Assembly: GCA_016716005.1 (NCBI GenBank)
Contig: JADJXE010000001.1
Coordinates: forward strand, 3,175,001 to 3,239,000
DNA: 64,000 nt
Direction: 5' to 3'
From: Acidimicrobiales bacterium
Lineage (GTDB): Bacteria; Actinomycetota; Acidimicrobiia; Acidimicrobiales; JADJXE01
Shown: positions 1 through 8,806 of the stretch, piece by piece
How the letters are laid out: each line of letters opens with the position of its first letter
Numbering within the stretch: the first letter of the stretch is position 1
Notes under the pieces: generated by a model
Seen by the model: only the letters and a program-made list of their open reading frames with translations
What the model was told of the DNA's origin: nothing
The model's database searches: none
Translations under genes and position numbers: made by a program

Positions 1-1130
1 ATGCCCCGCAGGTCGATCAGCTGGACACCGATCAGGAACACCACCGACGACAGGACCGCCTTGGGCATGTACTGGAGCGGTGCAGTGAGGAAGAGCAGCA
101 CGATCAGGACGATCACACCGGTGGTGAGCTGGGCCAGCTGGGTGCGGGCGCCGGCACTGTCGACCATCTCGGTCTTGGTGGGGCTGCCGTTCACCACGAA
201 CGTGCCCGACAGGCCGGCGGCCACGTTGGCGACGCCCAGCCCCACCAGGTCGACGTTCTCGCTCAGCTGCTCGTTGCGCTTGGCCGCGTAGGCCCGGGAG
301 GTGGCCGCGCTCTGGGCGAGGATCAGGATGAAGATGGATGCCGCGGTGCCGAGCAGCGACGTGACGTCGGACCAGGTGATCCCGCTGGGGAAGCCGAAGC
401 TGGGAAGGCCGCCGGGCACCTTGCCCAGGGTGGCCACGCCGTGGGCGGACAGGTCGAGCAGCCAGCTGAGGAAGATGGCGCCGATCACGGCGATCAGGGC
501 GCCCGGGACCTTCTTGGTCACGAGCTTGGTGCCGAGGATGACCACGATCACCGAGGCCGAGACGGCGACGGTGGTGAGGCTGGTGTCGCCGACGTTCTCG
601 AGCGTGCCGATGAGCTTCTCGATGGTGCCGCCCGAGCCGCTCGGCACGCCGAGCATCCCGCCGACCTGGCCGGCCGCCACCTGGACGCCGACGCCGGTCA
701 GGAACCCGACGAGCACGGTGCGGGACAGGAAGTCGGCCAGGAACCCCAGCCTGACGAGGCGGGCGAGGATCAGGAACCCGGCCGCGAGCAGGGCGACGAG
801 CCCGGCCAGGGCGACGTACTCGCTGGAGCTCGTGGCGGCCATGCCGGCCAGCCCGGCGGCGAGCACCGCGGCCGTGGCCGAGTCGGCCCCGACCACGAGG
901 TGGCGGGACGACCCGAACACGGCGAAGGCCATGATCGGCAGGAGGATCGTGTAGAGGCCGGTGATCACCGGCATGCCCGCGATCTGCGTGTAGCCCATCA
1001 CCTCGGGGATGGCGAGCGCGGCGAGGGTGACGCCGGCCAGCACCTCCTTGGGCACCCGGGCCCGGTCGATGGGGAGCACCCCCTCGAGGATCGGGAAGCG
1101 TCGCTTCGCCGGGCCGGCGGCTGTGGTCAT
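1..1130 (-). CDS. SulP family anion transporter (3' end outside window)
   Basis: Inner-membrane permease of the SulP/SLC26 type, moving sulfate or another inorganic anion such as bicarbonate. The first ~376 residues are visible and the gene runs off the left edge, so a C-terminal STAS domain cannot be checked. The start is the ATG at 1128-1130, giving MTTAAGPAKRRFPILEG. The SulP signature follows at about residues 40-65 (AIPEVMGYTQIAG, then GLYTILLPIMAFAVFGSSR) with a Gly/Ala-rich helix (GADSATAAVLAAGL). Several further hydrophobic helices are encoded before the edge. The substrate cannot be inferred from sequence alone. Confidence 0.9.
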   Translation of the reverse strand, partial: MTTAAGPAKRRFPILEGVLPIDRARVPKEVLAGVTLAALAIPEVMGYTQIAGMPVITGLYTILLPIMAFAVFGSSRHLVVGADSATAAVLAAGLAGMAATSSSEYVALAGLVALLAAGFLILARLVRLGFLADFLSRTVLVGFLTGVGVQVAAGQVGGMLGVPSGSGGTIEKLIGTLENVGDTSLTTVAVSASVIVVILGTKLVTKKVPGALIAVIGAIFLSWLLDLSAHGVATLGKVPGGLPSFGFPSGITWSDVTSLLGTAASIFILILAQSAATSRAYAAKRNEQLSENVDLVGLGVANVAAGLSGTFVVNGSPTKTEMVDSAGARTQLAQLTTGVIVLIVLLFLTAPLQYMPKAVLSSVVFLIGVQLIDLRG

Positions 1131-1227
1131 CGCACCGGTGTACCGCCGGGCGGGCCCCGGTGTCATCACCCGGATCGGATCAGGTGGGGAGCCGCCGGCG
1201 ACCGCTGACCGGGCTGCGAGGGGCCGG

Positions 1228-1602
1228 TCAGCGGTCGCCGGTGCGCCAGCGGTCGATCCGGCGGCGGTCGCGCTTCGTCGGGCGGCCGGCGCCGCGGTCG
1301 CGCGCCGCGACCGGCACCACGTCGCGGGCCGGCGGCGGCGGCGTGTGGTCCACGTAGCACTGCACGGCGATCGGCGCCCCGACGCGCCGGTCGATCACCC
1401 GGGTGACCTCGACGGCCCGGTCGCGGCCGTGCAGGCGGGCGTCGACCCGGTCGCCGACCGTCACCTGCGAGGCCGGCTTGGCGGTGCGACCGTTGACGCG
1501 GACGTGGCCGCCCCCGCACGCCGCCGTGGCCTCGGAGCGGGTCTTGCAGAGCCGTGTCGCCCACAGCCAGCGGTCGACGCGGGCGGACGGCTCGGCGGTC
1601 AT
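1228..1602 (-). CDS. S4-domain RNA-binding protein, Hsp15-like
   Basis: A 124-residue protein whose first ~60 residues form an S4 RNA-binding domain (DRWLWATRLCKTRSEA, then GGHVRVNGRTAKP). This is the pattern of the Hsp15/HslR family, which binds stalled 50S subunits carrying nascent chains. The C-terminal third is basic (Arg/Lys/Asp-rich). The ATG start at 1602 overlaps the stop of the upstream exporter gene by four bases (ATGA), so the two are probably cotranslated. A ribosome-rescue role would fit the nearby ssrA and smpB, but that link is inference. Confidence 0.85.
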   Translation of the reverse strand: MTAEPSARVDRWLWATRLCKTRSEATAACGGGHVRVNGRTAKPASQVTVGDRVDARLHGRDRAVEVTRVIDRRVGAPIAVQCYVDHTPPPPARDVVPVAARDRGAGRPTKRDRRRIDRWRTGDR

Positions 1603-3209
1603 GCCGGCGCGTGCGAGGTCGTGGCATCCTCCCGGTGGTAGCCGGCCAGCAGCTCGCGTTCGGCGTCGCGCCGGGGGAACCAGAAGAACACCAGGGCGCC
1701 GCCGAGGAGGACGGCGACGATGCCGGCGAGGTAGGCCCAGTCCTGGCCGTCGACGAACGACGTCTGCGCTGCGGCGATGATCTGGTCGGCGTACCGCGGG
1801 TACTGCTGGGCGATGCTCTCGGCGCCGGCGAACGACTTGGTGAGCTGGCTCTGCACGCTGTCGGTGATCGCGGCCTGGTCGGGCGCGCCGGCGATGGCCG
1901 CGTTGAACGCCGACGCGTAGCCGGCGGTGAGCAGGGCGCCGAAGACCGACTGCATGAAGGCGCCTCCCAGGTCGCGCTGCAGGTCCGCGGTGCCCGAGGC
2001 CATGCCGGCCCGCGTGACGGGCACTGAGCCGGTGAGGGCGCGGGACGCAGGCGTGCCCGCGAACCCCACGCCGGCGCCGACGAAGGCGTAGCCGAGGCCG
2101 ACCTGCCAGTAGGGGCTGCCGTCCTTCCACAGCACCAGCATGGTGAGGAACCCGAGGAGCACGAAGGCGTAGCCCAGGAGCAGCGTGACGTGCGAGCCTC
2201 GCGCCTCCACCAGCTTGGCCGAGCGCGGCGCGGCCAGGATCATCAGGACCGCGGCGGGCAGGATGGCGAGCCCGGCGTCCACGGTGGAGTAGCCGAGCAC
2301 GTTCTGCAGGAACTGCTGGCCGACGAACATGGCGCCCATCAGCGAGCCGAACACGACGATGCCGGCGCAGGCCGCGACCCAGAAGGTGCGGCGGGCGGCG
2401 ACGTGCAGGTCGTAGAGCGGGTTGGCGGCGCGGCGCTGGCGGATGACGAAGCCGACCATCGCGGCGAGCGCGACGACGGCGAGGCCGGCGGCGAGGGCAC
2501 CCGCGCCCGGCACGGGCGCGAAGTTGATGGCGAGGATCAGGGCGCCGACGAGCAGGGCCGAGAGGACGCCGCCCAGGTTGTCGACCGCGTCGGTCGTCTC
2601 GTGGACGTGCGCGGGGATCAGCCTGAGCGCCATCACGAAGCCGATGGCGATCAGCGGGAGGGTGACCAGGAACACCGAGCCCCACCAGTACCTCTCGAGC
2701 AGCACGCCGGCGATCAGCGGGCCCAGCGCCGAGATGGCGCCTCCGACGGCCGACCAGAGGGCGATCGACCGGGTGCGGCCCGGGCCGGGTGCCCACAGGG
2801 CGGTGATGAGCGCCAGGGTCGTCGGGTAGGCCATGCCCGCCGCCACACCGCCGGCGATCCGGGCGACGACGAGCACGTCGATCGAGGGGGCCCAGGCGGC
2901 CAGGAGGCACGTCGGGAGGGAGAGGGCCACGCCGAGCAGCAGCATGGCCCGGCGGCCGTACCGGTCGCCGAGGGCGCCGAGCCAGAGCACCGATGCGGCC
3001 AGGCCCAGCGAGTAGCCGACGGCCACCAGGTTGAGCTGGGTCTGGGAGGCGTCGAAGGACGTGCCGATGTCGGGCAGCGCGACGTTGGCCACCGCCAGGG
3101 GCAGGTTGGCCACCGCGGCCACGAGGATCAGCGTGGCCAGGACGAGCCCGGCCCGTGCCGGCGCGGCGCCCGTGCTCGGGGGCCCGGCGGTGGTCGTCTG
3201 TCGTGCCAT
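1599..3209 (-). CDS. MFS transporter, DHA2 (EmrB/QacA) type
   Basis: A 536-residue integral membrane drug/proton antiporter-like protein. The length and the many hydrophobic segments suit the 14-helix DHA2 group. Motif A is visible as GDRYGRR near residue 83, and a conserved helix reads VANVALPDIG near residue 42. The C-terminus is hydrophilic (FPRRDAERELLAGYHRED). It overlaps the S4-domain gene by four bases. Exported substrates of this group range from biocides to lipids, and nothing here narrows the choice. Confidence 0.88.
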   Translation of the reverse strand: MARQTTTAGPPSTGAAPARAGLVLATLILVAAVANLPLAVANVALPDIGTSFDASQTQLNLVAVGYSLGLAASVLWLGALGDRYGRRAMLLLGVALSLPTCLLAAWAPSIDVLVVARIAGGVAAGMAYPTTLALITALWAPGPGRTRSIALWSAVGGAISALGPLIAGVLLERYWWGSVFLVTLPLIAIGFVMALRLIPAHVHETTDAVDNLGGVLSALLVGALILAINFAPVPGAGALAAGLAVVALAAMVGFVIRQRRAANPLYDLHVAARRTFWVAACAGIVVFGSLMGAMFVGQQFLQNVLGYSTVDAGLAILPAAVLMILAAPRSAKLVEARGSHVTLLLGYAFVLLGFLTMLVLWKDGSPYWQVGLGYAFVGAGVGFAGTPASRALTGSVPVTRAGMASGTADLQRDLGGAFMQSVFGALLTAGYASAFNAAIAGAPDQAAITDSVQSQLTKSFAGAESIAQQYPRYADQIIAAAQTSFVDGQDWAYLAGIVAVLLGGALVFFWFPRRDAERELLAGYHREDATTSHAPA

Positions 3210-3253
3210 CCGCGCACCGTAGGCCGGATGGCGGCGACCTGTCGCCGGCCTCG

Positions 3254-3628
3254 TGGAGCTGGCGGGAATCGAACCCGCGTCCGCCAGGCGATCACCGTCC
3301 GCGCTACGACCGTTCCCGAGCCTATGGCTGTCGGCGCCATCCCGCCGGGTCGGGAGGGCACGAGGCCCACCGCGGGTCTTTCCCCTGCGTCAGCGGTCTT
3401 CCCCTGCTGCCAGCGGTCTTTCCCGCCGTCGTCCCCCGCTTCTGTTGCCGGGCTGCGGTGGATCGGCCCCGTGCGGCCTCACGGCTCACGATGTCCCTCT
3501 TCGACCCTTGTCAGGCCGCGAGGGCGTACTGCTCGTTGGCAGTTGTTGTTGGTGCCCCGTTTAGCGAGTCTGAGCAACTCGGGTCGCACGGTGCGGCAAC
3601 CGGTCCAGCGTCGAAACCGATCAGCCCC
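3254..3628 (-). ncRNA. ssrA: tmRNA (transfer-messenger RNA)
   Basis: The 5' end reads GGGGCTGATCGGTTTCGAC and the 3' end GGACGCGGGTTCGATTCCC followed by GCCAGCTCCA. The ends pair as a tRNA-like acceptor stem (GGGGCUG with CAGCUCC), and GGTTCGATTCC is the T-arm. CCA is not encoded (CGA follows). The tag reading frame ends at the TGA at 3513-3511 and reads APTTTANEQYALAA from 3555, ending in the usual YALAA degron. Length ~375 nt is normal. It rescues stalled ribosomes together with SmpB, whose gene lies ~3.2 kb away at 6853-7329. The exact resume codon (GGG or GCA) is not certain. Confidence 0.93.
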
Positions 3629-3657
3629 GTAGGTATGTCTGGACCATGGTACCGCCG

Positions 3658-4824
3658 TCAGGTGGTGTAGTCGGCGTTGATGCGCACGTAGCCGTCGGAG
3701 AGGTCGCAGCCGTAGGCCGTGAAGGCGCCTGCGCCCACCCCGAGGGAGACGTGGATCAGCACCTCGTCGCCCCGCAGGTAGTCGGTGAGCCGTCCGAGCG
3801 CGGCCTCGTCGACCGGGGTCGGGTACAGCTCCTGGTCGCCGAAGCGGATGATCACCCGCTCCTGGTCGATGTCGGTGTCGTCGCTGCACTTGCCCACGGC
3901 CATGGCGACCCGGCCCCAGTTGGGGTCGGCGCCGTGCACGGCCGTCTTCACCAGCGGGGAGTTCACGATCGCCTTGGCGACGCGCCTGGCCTGGGTGTCG
4001 TCACGGGCGCCGTCGACGGTCACCACCAGCAGCTTGGTGGCTCCCTCGCCGTCCCGGGCGATCATCCGGGTGAGGCGCAGCGCCACGTCGAGCAGCGCCG
4101 CGTCGAGGTCGCCGGCGTCGACCGGCCCGGCGGCGCCGTTCGCCATCACCGCCGCGGTGTCGCTCGTCGACGTGTCGGTGTCGATGCTGACCGCGTTGAA
4201 GGTGCGGTCGACCACCCGGCGGAACAGGGCGTCGAGCTCGGCTGCGGGCACGGCTGCGTCGGTGCAGAAGAGCGTGATCAGCGTGGCCATGTCGGGCTCG
4301 ATCATGCCGACGCCCTTCGCGATGCCCACCACCCGCGCCGGGCCCGTGCCCACGGGCGCGTCGGCCACCTTCGCGTGGGTGTCGGTGGTCATGATCGCCC
4401 GGGCGCAGGCGTCGGCCGACGTGGCCTCGGGCCCGTCGAACGGCCAGCGGACGCCCGCCAGATGGGCCCGGAAGCGCTCCATCGGGTAGCGCCGGCCGAT
4501 CACGCCGGTGGAGGCGATCAGCACCTCGGCCGGTTCGATGCCGATGGCCGACGCCGCCAGCCGCACGACCTCGCCGGCGTCGGCGGCGCCCGCCGGCCCG
4601 TTGGCCACGTTGGCGTTCTTGGCGATCACCACGAACGCCCGCAGCGAGCCGCCGGCGGCGTGGGCCCGGCTCAGCAGCACGCTGGGCCCGGCGAAGCGGC
4701 TGCGGGTGAAGACGGCGGCGGACGTGGCGGGCCGCTCGCTGGCGATGATGCAGACGTCGTCGGTGGTGTCGCGCACCCCCATGTTGGCGACGTGGGCCCG
4801 GAACCCGGACGGCAGCGTGGTCAC
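3658..4824 (-). CDS. argJ: Ornithine acetyltransferase / N-acetylglutamate synthase
   Basis: A 388-residue cytoplasmic enzyme of arginine biosynthesis. It transfers acetyl from N-acetylornithine to glutamate and, in bifunctional forms, also uses acetyl-CoA. The self-cleavage and catalytic region KGVGMIEPDMATLI lies near residue 180, and the Thr after MA is the nucleophile exposed by autoproteolysis. The C-terminal NWGRVAMAVGKCSDDTD segment is also family-typical. The usual arg neighbours (argC, argB, argD, argF) are absent here, so argJ stands alone between ssrA and an unrelated membrane protein gene. Confidence 0.95.
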   Translation of the reverse strand: MTTLPSGFRAHVANMGVRDTTDDVCIIASERPATSAAVFTRSRFAGPSVLLSRAHAAGGSLRAFVVIAKNANVANGPAGAADAGEVVRLAASAIGIEPAEVLIASTGVIGRRYPMERFRAHLAGVRWPFDGPEATSADACARAIMTTDTHAKVADAPVGTGPARVVGIAKGVGMIEPDMATLITLFCTDAAVPAAELDALFRRVVDRTFNAVSIDTDTSTSDTAAVMANGAAGPVDAGDLDAALLDVALRLTRMIARDGEGATKLLVVTVDGARDDTQARRVAKAIVNSPLVKTAVHGADPNWGRVAMAVGKCSDDTDIDQERVIIRFGDQELYPTPVDEAALGRLTDYLRGDEVLIHVSLGVGAGAFTAYGCDLSDGYVRINADYTT

Positions 4825-4976
4825 GGCGACCCATGGTGGCAGGGCGGCGCCCCCCGAGCGGCCACGCCCGACCTGTGCGGGTTCTCAGGCTCCGAGCGGA
4901 CAGCGGTGGGGTGCGCCCCGTAGCCTGGCCCTCGGGGCCGGGGGCACGGCCCTGCTCGTCGTCCCGGGGGAAGCAC

Positions 4977-6821
4977 ATGTCGTCCACCACGTCGCCGGAC
5001 ACACCCGCACCAGCACCGGCCGCCGAGGCGCGGGCGCGCCGGCCGCTCGACCCGGCCTGGGTCCGGGCCGCGGCCGTGCTGTCGGCCGGCTCGGGCCTGG
5101 TGCACGCCGCGGCCGCCGGGTCGCACGCCGGCACGGGCGACCTCGACACGCTGTTCGCCCTGGTGGCGGTGGCCCAGCTGGGCTGGGCCCTGGCCGTCGT
5201 GATCTGGCCCAGCCGGCCGCTGCTGTGGGCCGGCGCCGCCCTCAACCTCGGCGTCGCCGCCGGCTGGCTGCTGTCCCGCACCACCGGCATCGGGTTCGTC
5301 GACGGGCTCCAGGAGGTGGAGGAGGTCGGCACGGCCGACCTCCTGGCCACGGTGCTCGAGGCCGCAGCCGCCCTGGTGGCCGTGGTCGCGGTGTTCGCCC
5401 GGCCGGTCGAGCGCTCGTGGCGGCAGGCGCCGGTGGTGGCGGTCGCCGGCCTGGCCACCGTGCTGCTCGCCGTGCCGGCGATGGCGGCGCCCCACGAGCA
5501 CGGCGGCCACAGCCACGACGACACCGTCGGCGCCGGGGCGGAGCTGATCGCCGACGACGGGCACACCCATACCGACGGCACCACCCACACCGACGACGGG
5601 CACGACCACGCCGCCGACGTGGTCGAGGTCGCGGCCGCCGACGGCGTCTCGGTGGAGCTGGCGTCGGCGCCCGGCTATGCCGACGCCACCGCCGACGAGC
5701 GGGCTGCGGCCCAGGCGCTGATCGACGACACCCGCGAGGCGCTGGCGGGCTACACCGACACCGCCTCGGTCGAGGCCGACGGCTTCCGGTCGATCGGCGA
5801 CGGGCGCACCGGGTTCGAGCACTTCGTCCACCACGAGCGCCTCGTCGACGGCGAGGTGCTGTCGCCCGACGCCATCGAGTCGATCGTGTTCCAAGTCGAG
5901 CCCGACGGCACCGAGACGCTGGTGTCGGGGATGTACATCCTCGAGAACGGCGCCACCATGGACGACGTGCCCGAGGTGGCGGGGCCGCTCACCGTGTGGC
6001 ACGACCACCAGAACCTCTGCTGGGACGGCACCGGCACCCGGGTCGTCGGCCTGCTCCGCGACGGGGCCTGCGTCCCCGGCGGCACCTTACGGGCGACCGC
6101 TCCGATGCTCCACGTGTGGGTGACGGAGCAGGCGTGCGGGCCGTTCGCGGGCATCGAGGGCCCGCTGGGCGGCCACGGCGAGGCGTGCGCCCACGACCAC
6201 GGCACCGCCGCGACCGCCACCGCGGCGTCGTCCGACGGGGCAACGGCGGGCGAGCCGCTGTCGATCGAGGCTGCCGTGGCGGCCTCACCCGGCTGGGCCG
6301 AGGCCACGACGGCGCAGCGCGACCGGGCGCTGGCACTGACCCGGGCCACCGACACGGCCATCGCGTGGCGGTTCGCCGACACCGCCGCAGCCGAGGCGGC
6401 CGGCTACCGGTCGATCGGCGACGGCCGCACCGGCTACGAGCACTACATCAACCTCGGCTACATCATCGACGCGAAGGTGCTCGACCCCGCCACCGTCGAG
6501 TCGCTCGTGTACGAGGTGGCGCCGGACGGTTCGAAGCGGCTGGTGTCGGGCATGTACATCCTCGCTCCCGGCCAGGTGCTGGGCGACGAGCCCGACGTGG
6601 GCGGCCCGCTCACGGCCTGGCACGACCACCAGAACCTGTGCTGGGACCCGAACAACAGCGGTCGCCTGGCCGGGGTGCTGGTGGACGGCCGGTGCGTGCC
6701 CGGCGGCGTGCTCCGCCCCACGCCGCCGATGCTCCACGTGTGGGTCGTCGACAACCCCTGCGGGCGGTTCGCCGGCATCGAGGGCGGCGGCCACGGCGAC
6801 AGCTGCGAGCACAGCCACTGA
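4977..6821 (+). CDS. Membrane protein with duplicated WHDHQNLCWD domain
   Basis: About 614 residues, not assigned to a named family. The start is the ATG at 4977, preceded by CGGGGGAAG, rather than an in-frame ATG 144 bases upstream. Residues ~25-170 hold about five hydrophobic helices. A His/Asp-rich linker follows (HEHGGHSHDD, DGHTHTDGTTHTDDGHDH), then two tandem copies of a ~190-residue domain at ~221-411 and ~424-614. Both copies keep RSIGDGRTG, SGMYIL, WHDHQNLCWD, CVPGG, PMLHVWV and CG-FAGIEG. The His-rich linker and the conserved His/Cys suggest metal binding outside the membrane, which is inference. One rare TTA codon occurs at 6087-6089. Confidence 0.75.
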   Translation: MSSTTSPDTPAPAPAAEARARRPLDPAWVRAAAVLSAGSGLVHAAAAGSHAGTGDLDTLFALVAVAQLGWALAVVIWPSRPLLWAGAALNLGVAAGWLLSRTTGIGFVDGLQEVEEVGTADLLATVLEAAAALVAVVAVFARPVERSWRQAPVVAVAGLATVLLAVPAMAAPHEHGGHSHDDTVGAGAELIADDGHTHTDGTTHTDDGHDHAADVVEVAAADGVSVELASAPGYADATADERAAAQALIDDTREALAGYTDTASVEADGFRSIGDGRTGFEHFVHHERLVDGEVLSPDAIESIVFQVEPDGTETLVSGMYILENGATMDDVPEVAGPLTVWHDHQNLCWDGTGTRVVGLLRDGACVPGGTLRATAPMLHVWVTEQACGPFAGIEGPLGGHGEACAHDHGTAATATAASSDGATAGEPLSIEAAVAASPGWAEATTAQRDRALALTRATDTAIAWRFADTAAAEAAGYRSIGDGRTGYEHYINLGYIIDAKVLDPATVESLVYEVAPDGSKRLVSGMYILAPGQVLGDEPDVGGPLTAWHDHQNLCWDPNNSGRLAGVLVDGRCVPGGVLRPTPPMLHVWVVDNPCGRFAGIEGGGHGDSCEHSH

Positions 6822-6852
6822 CGAGGGGCGGCGGCCGAGGGCGGCGCGGCGG

Positions 6853-7329
6853 TCAGTGGTCGCTGCGGCGGCCGCGGGCCATGGCCCGGCGGGCCTCCAG
6901 CTCGGCGTCGCGCTCGGCGATGGCCTGGCGCCTGTCGCCCTTGCGGCGCCCCCGGGCCAGCGCCAGCTCCACCTTGGCCCGGCCGTCGGTGAAGTAGAGC
7001 GCCAGCGGGACGAGGGCCAGGTGCTCCCTGGCCACCCGCCCGCCGAGCTCGTCGATCTGGCGCCGGTGCAGCAGCAGCTTGCGGCGGCGGTCCGGCTCGT
7101 GGGTGCCGAACCCGGCGGCCATCGAGTAGGGGGGCACGTGCATGGCGTAGAGCCACATCTCGTGCCCGTCGACGCGCGCGTAGGCGTCGGCGAGCTGCAC
7201 CTTCCCCTCCCGGAGCGACTTCACCTCGCTCCCCGCCAGCGAGATGCCGGCCTCGACGGTCTCGAGGATGGAGTAGTCGTGGCGGGCCTTGCGGTTGGAG
7301 GCGACGACCTTCACGCCCTTCGGTGGCAC
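6853..7329 (-). CDS. smpB: SsrA-binding protein SmpB
   Basis: A ~158-residue tmRNA partner that delivers ssrA RNA to stalled ribosomes. Family motifs visible are NRKARHDYSILETVEAGI, LAGSEVKSLREGKV and HEPDRRRKLLLHRRQI, with the usual basic tail (ALARGRRKGDRRQAI). The start chosen is the GTG at 7329 (VPPKGVKVVASNRK). A second in-frame GTG at 7314 is also possible, and neither has a strong ribosome binding site. It is convergent with the duplicated-domain gene and divergent from mec. Confidence 0.94.
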   Translation of the reverse strand: MPPKGVKVVASNRKARHDYSILETVEAGISLAGSEVKSLREGKVQLADAYARVDGHEMWLYAMHVPPYSMAAGFGTHEPDRRRKLLLHRRQIDELGGRVAREHLALVPLALYFTDGRAKVELALARGRRKGDRRQAIAERDAELEARRAMARGRRSDH

Positions 7330-7407
7330 GAGGGGCGAGGGTACCGGGGTCGCCGCCCCGGTCGCGCCCCGGTCGCGCGCCGGGGGCGCCCCGATAGCCT
7401 CCCGCCG

Positions 7408-7815
7408 ATGCTGCGCCTCACCCGCGACGTGTACGTGCGGATGCTCGCCCATGCCTACGACGGCCTGCCCGACGAGGCGTGCGGGCTGCTCGGCGGGGTC
7501 GCCTCCACCGGCCGGACCGCCGTCTTCTACCCCACTGGCAACGCCGCCGGGTCGAGCCGCGTCTACACGGTCGACCCGCGCGACCACCTTCGGGCCGATC
7601 GCGACGCCGACGGTCGGGGCCTCGAGGTGATCGGCGTGATGCACAGCCACACCCACACCGACGCCTACCCGTCGCCCACCGACGTCGCCCAGGCACCCGA
7701 CCCCTCGTGGCACTACGTCATCGTGTCCCTCAAGGACCCGGAGCCGGTGCTGCGCTCGTACCGGATCGTCGACGGAGCCGTGACGGAGGAGCCGGTCTCG
7801 GTCGAGGCCGGGTAG
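7408..7815 (+). CDS. mec: JAMM/MPN+ metallopeptidase, Mec-like (M67)
   Basis: A 135-residue zinc peptidase. The JAMM signature is visible as HSHTHTDAYPSPTD near residues 80-93, with the partner Glu probably in the DEACGLL segment. In mycobacteria, Mec removes cysteine from the C-terminus of the sulfur carrier CysO after CysM has built it there. cysM follows 40 bases downstream, which supports that role. No CysO-like (ThiS-fold) gene lies between or beside them, so the substrate must be encoded elsewhere or the pathway is altered. Confidence 0.87.
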   Translation: MLRLTRDVYVRMLAHAYDGLPDEACGLLGGVASTGRTAVFYPTGNAAGSSRVYTVDPRDHLRADRDADGRGLEVIGVMHSHTHTDAYPSPTDVAQAPDPSWHYVIVSLKDPEPVLRSYRIVDGAVTEEPVSVEAG

Positions 7816-7855
7816 ATTCCCCAGCAAGGAAGTCGGAATTCGAGAGGGGCCACCC

Positions 7856-8806
7856 ATGGCCGTCCACAGCTCGGTGCTCGACCTGATCGGCAACACCCCG
7901 CTGGTCGACGTCAGCCGGCTCAGCCCCAACCCGCGGGTGCGCATCCTCGCCAAGCTCGAGAGCCAGAACCCGGCCGGCTCGGTGAAGGACCGCATCGCCC
8001 TGGCGATGGTCGAAGCGGCCGAGAAGGACGGCTCCCTGCGCCCCGGACAGACCATCCTCGAGCCGTCGTCGGGCAACACCGGCATCGCCCTGGCCATGAT
8101 CGGCAGGGTCAAGGGGCACCCGGTGAAGATCGTGCTGCCCGAGAACGTGAGCATCGAGCGGCGCCAGCTGCTGGAGGTCTTCGGGGCCGAGGTGATCCTC
8201 TCGCCGGGGGCGGAGGGCTCGAACGGCGCGGTCCGCCGGGCCCAGGCGATGGCGGAGGAGCACCCCGAGTGGTGCTTCCTCTACCAGTACGCCAACGAGG
8301 CCAACCCGCGCTCCCACTACGAGGGCACCGGCCCGGAGATCTGGCGCGACTGCCCGGAGATCACCCACTTCGTCGCCGGTCTGGGCACCTCCGGCACGCT
8401 GATGGGCGTGGGCCGCTTCCTGAAGGAGCGCAACCCAGCGGTGAGGGTCTACGCGGTCGAGCCGCCCGTCGGCGAGACGGTCGAGGGCCTCCGCAACCTC
8501 GACGACGGCTACATCCCGCCCGTGTACGAGCGCTGGGGTGGGCAGGCGCTGCTGGACGGCAAGCGGATCGTGCGTCCCCGCGAGTCGCTGGAGTGGACCC
8601 GGCGCCTGGCCGGCGAGGCGGGCATCTTCGCCGGCATCTCGTCGGGCGCGGGCCTGGCCGGAGCGGCCAAGGTGGCAGAGCGGGTCGACGACGGCACGAT
8701 CGTGTTCATCGTGTGCGACGGCGGGTGGAAGTACCTCTCCACCGGCGCCTGGACCGATGATCTCGACGTGGTCGTCGAGCGGGCCAAGCGCATCATCTAC
8801 TTCTAG
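7856..8806 (+). CDS. cysM: PLP-dependent cysteine synthase, CysM type
   Basis: A 316-residue fold-type II PLP enzyme. The PLP lysine lies in NPAGSVKDRIAL near residue 45, the phosphate/substrate loop is SSGNTG, and the glycine loop GLGTSGTLMG binds PLP phosphate. VEGLRNLDDGY carries the Arg that in mycobacterial CysM selects O-phosphoserine over O-acetylserine, and the C-terminal GGWKYLSTGAW also matches that subgroup. O-phosphoserine sulfhydrylase is therefore the likely activity. A ribosome binding site (GAGAGGGG) precedes the ATG. It is probably cotranscribed with mec and overlaps the convergent YihY-like gene by four bases. Confidence 0.9.
   Translation: MAVHSSVLDLIGNTPLVDVSRLSPNPRVRILAKLESQNPAGSVKDRIALAMVEAAEKDGSLRPGQTILEPSSGNTGIALAMIGRVKGHPVKIVLPENVSIERRQLLEVFGAEVILSPGAEGSNGAVRRAQAMAEEHPEWCFLYQYANEANPRSHYEGTGPEIWRDCPEITHFVAGLGTSGTLMGVGRFLKERNPAVRVYAVEPPVGETVEGLRNLDDGYIPPVYERWGGQALLDGKRIVRPRESLEWTRRLAGEAGIFAGISSGAGLAGAAKVAERVDDGTIVFIVCDGGWKYLSTGAWTDDLDVVVERAKRIIYF

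Noticed and set aside
2190..3632. Long plus-strand frame opposite the DHA2 exporter and tmRNA
   Set aside because: Low-complexity Arg/Gly/Glu composition, no family pattern, and it runs through the tmRNA gene. It is a high-GC shadow of the minus-strand gene.
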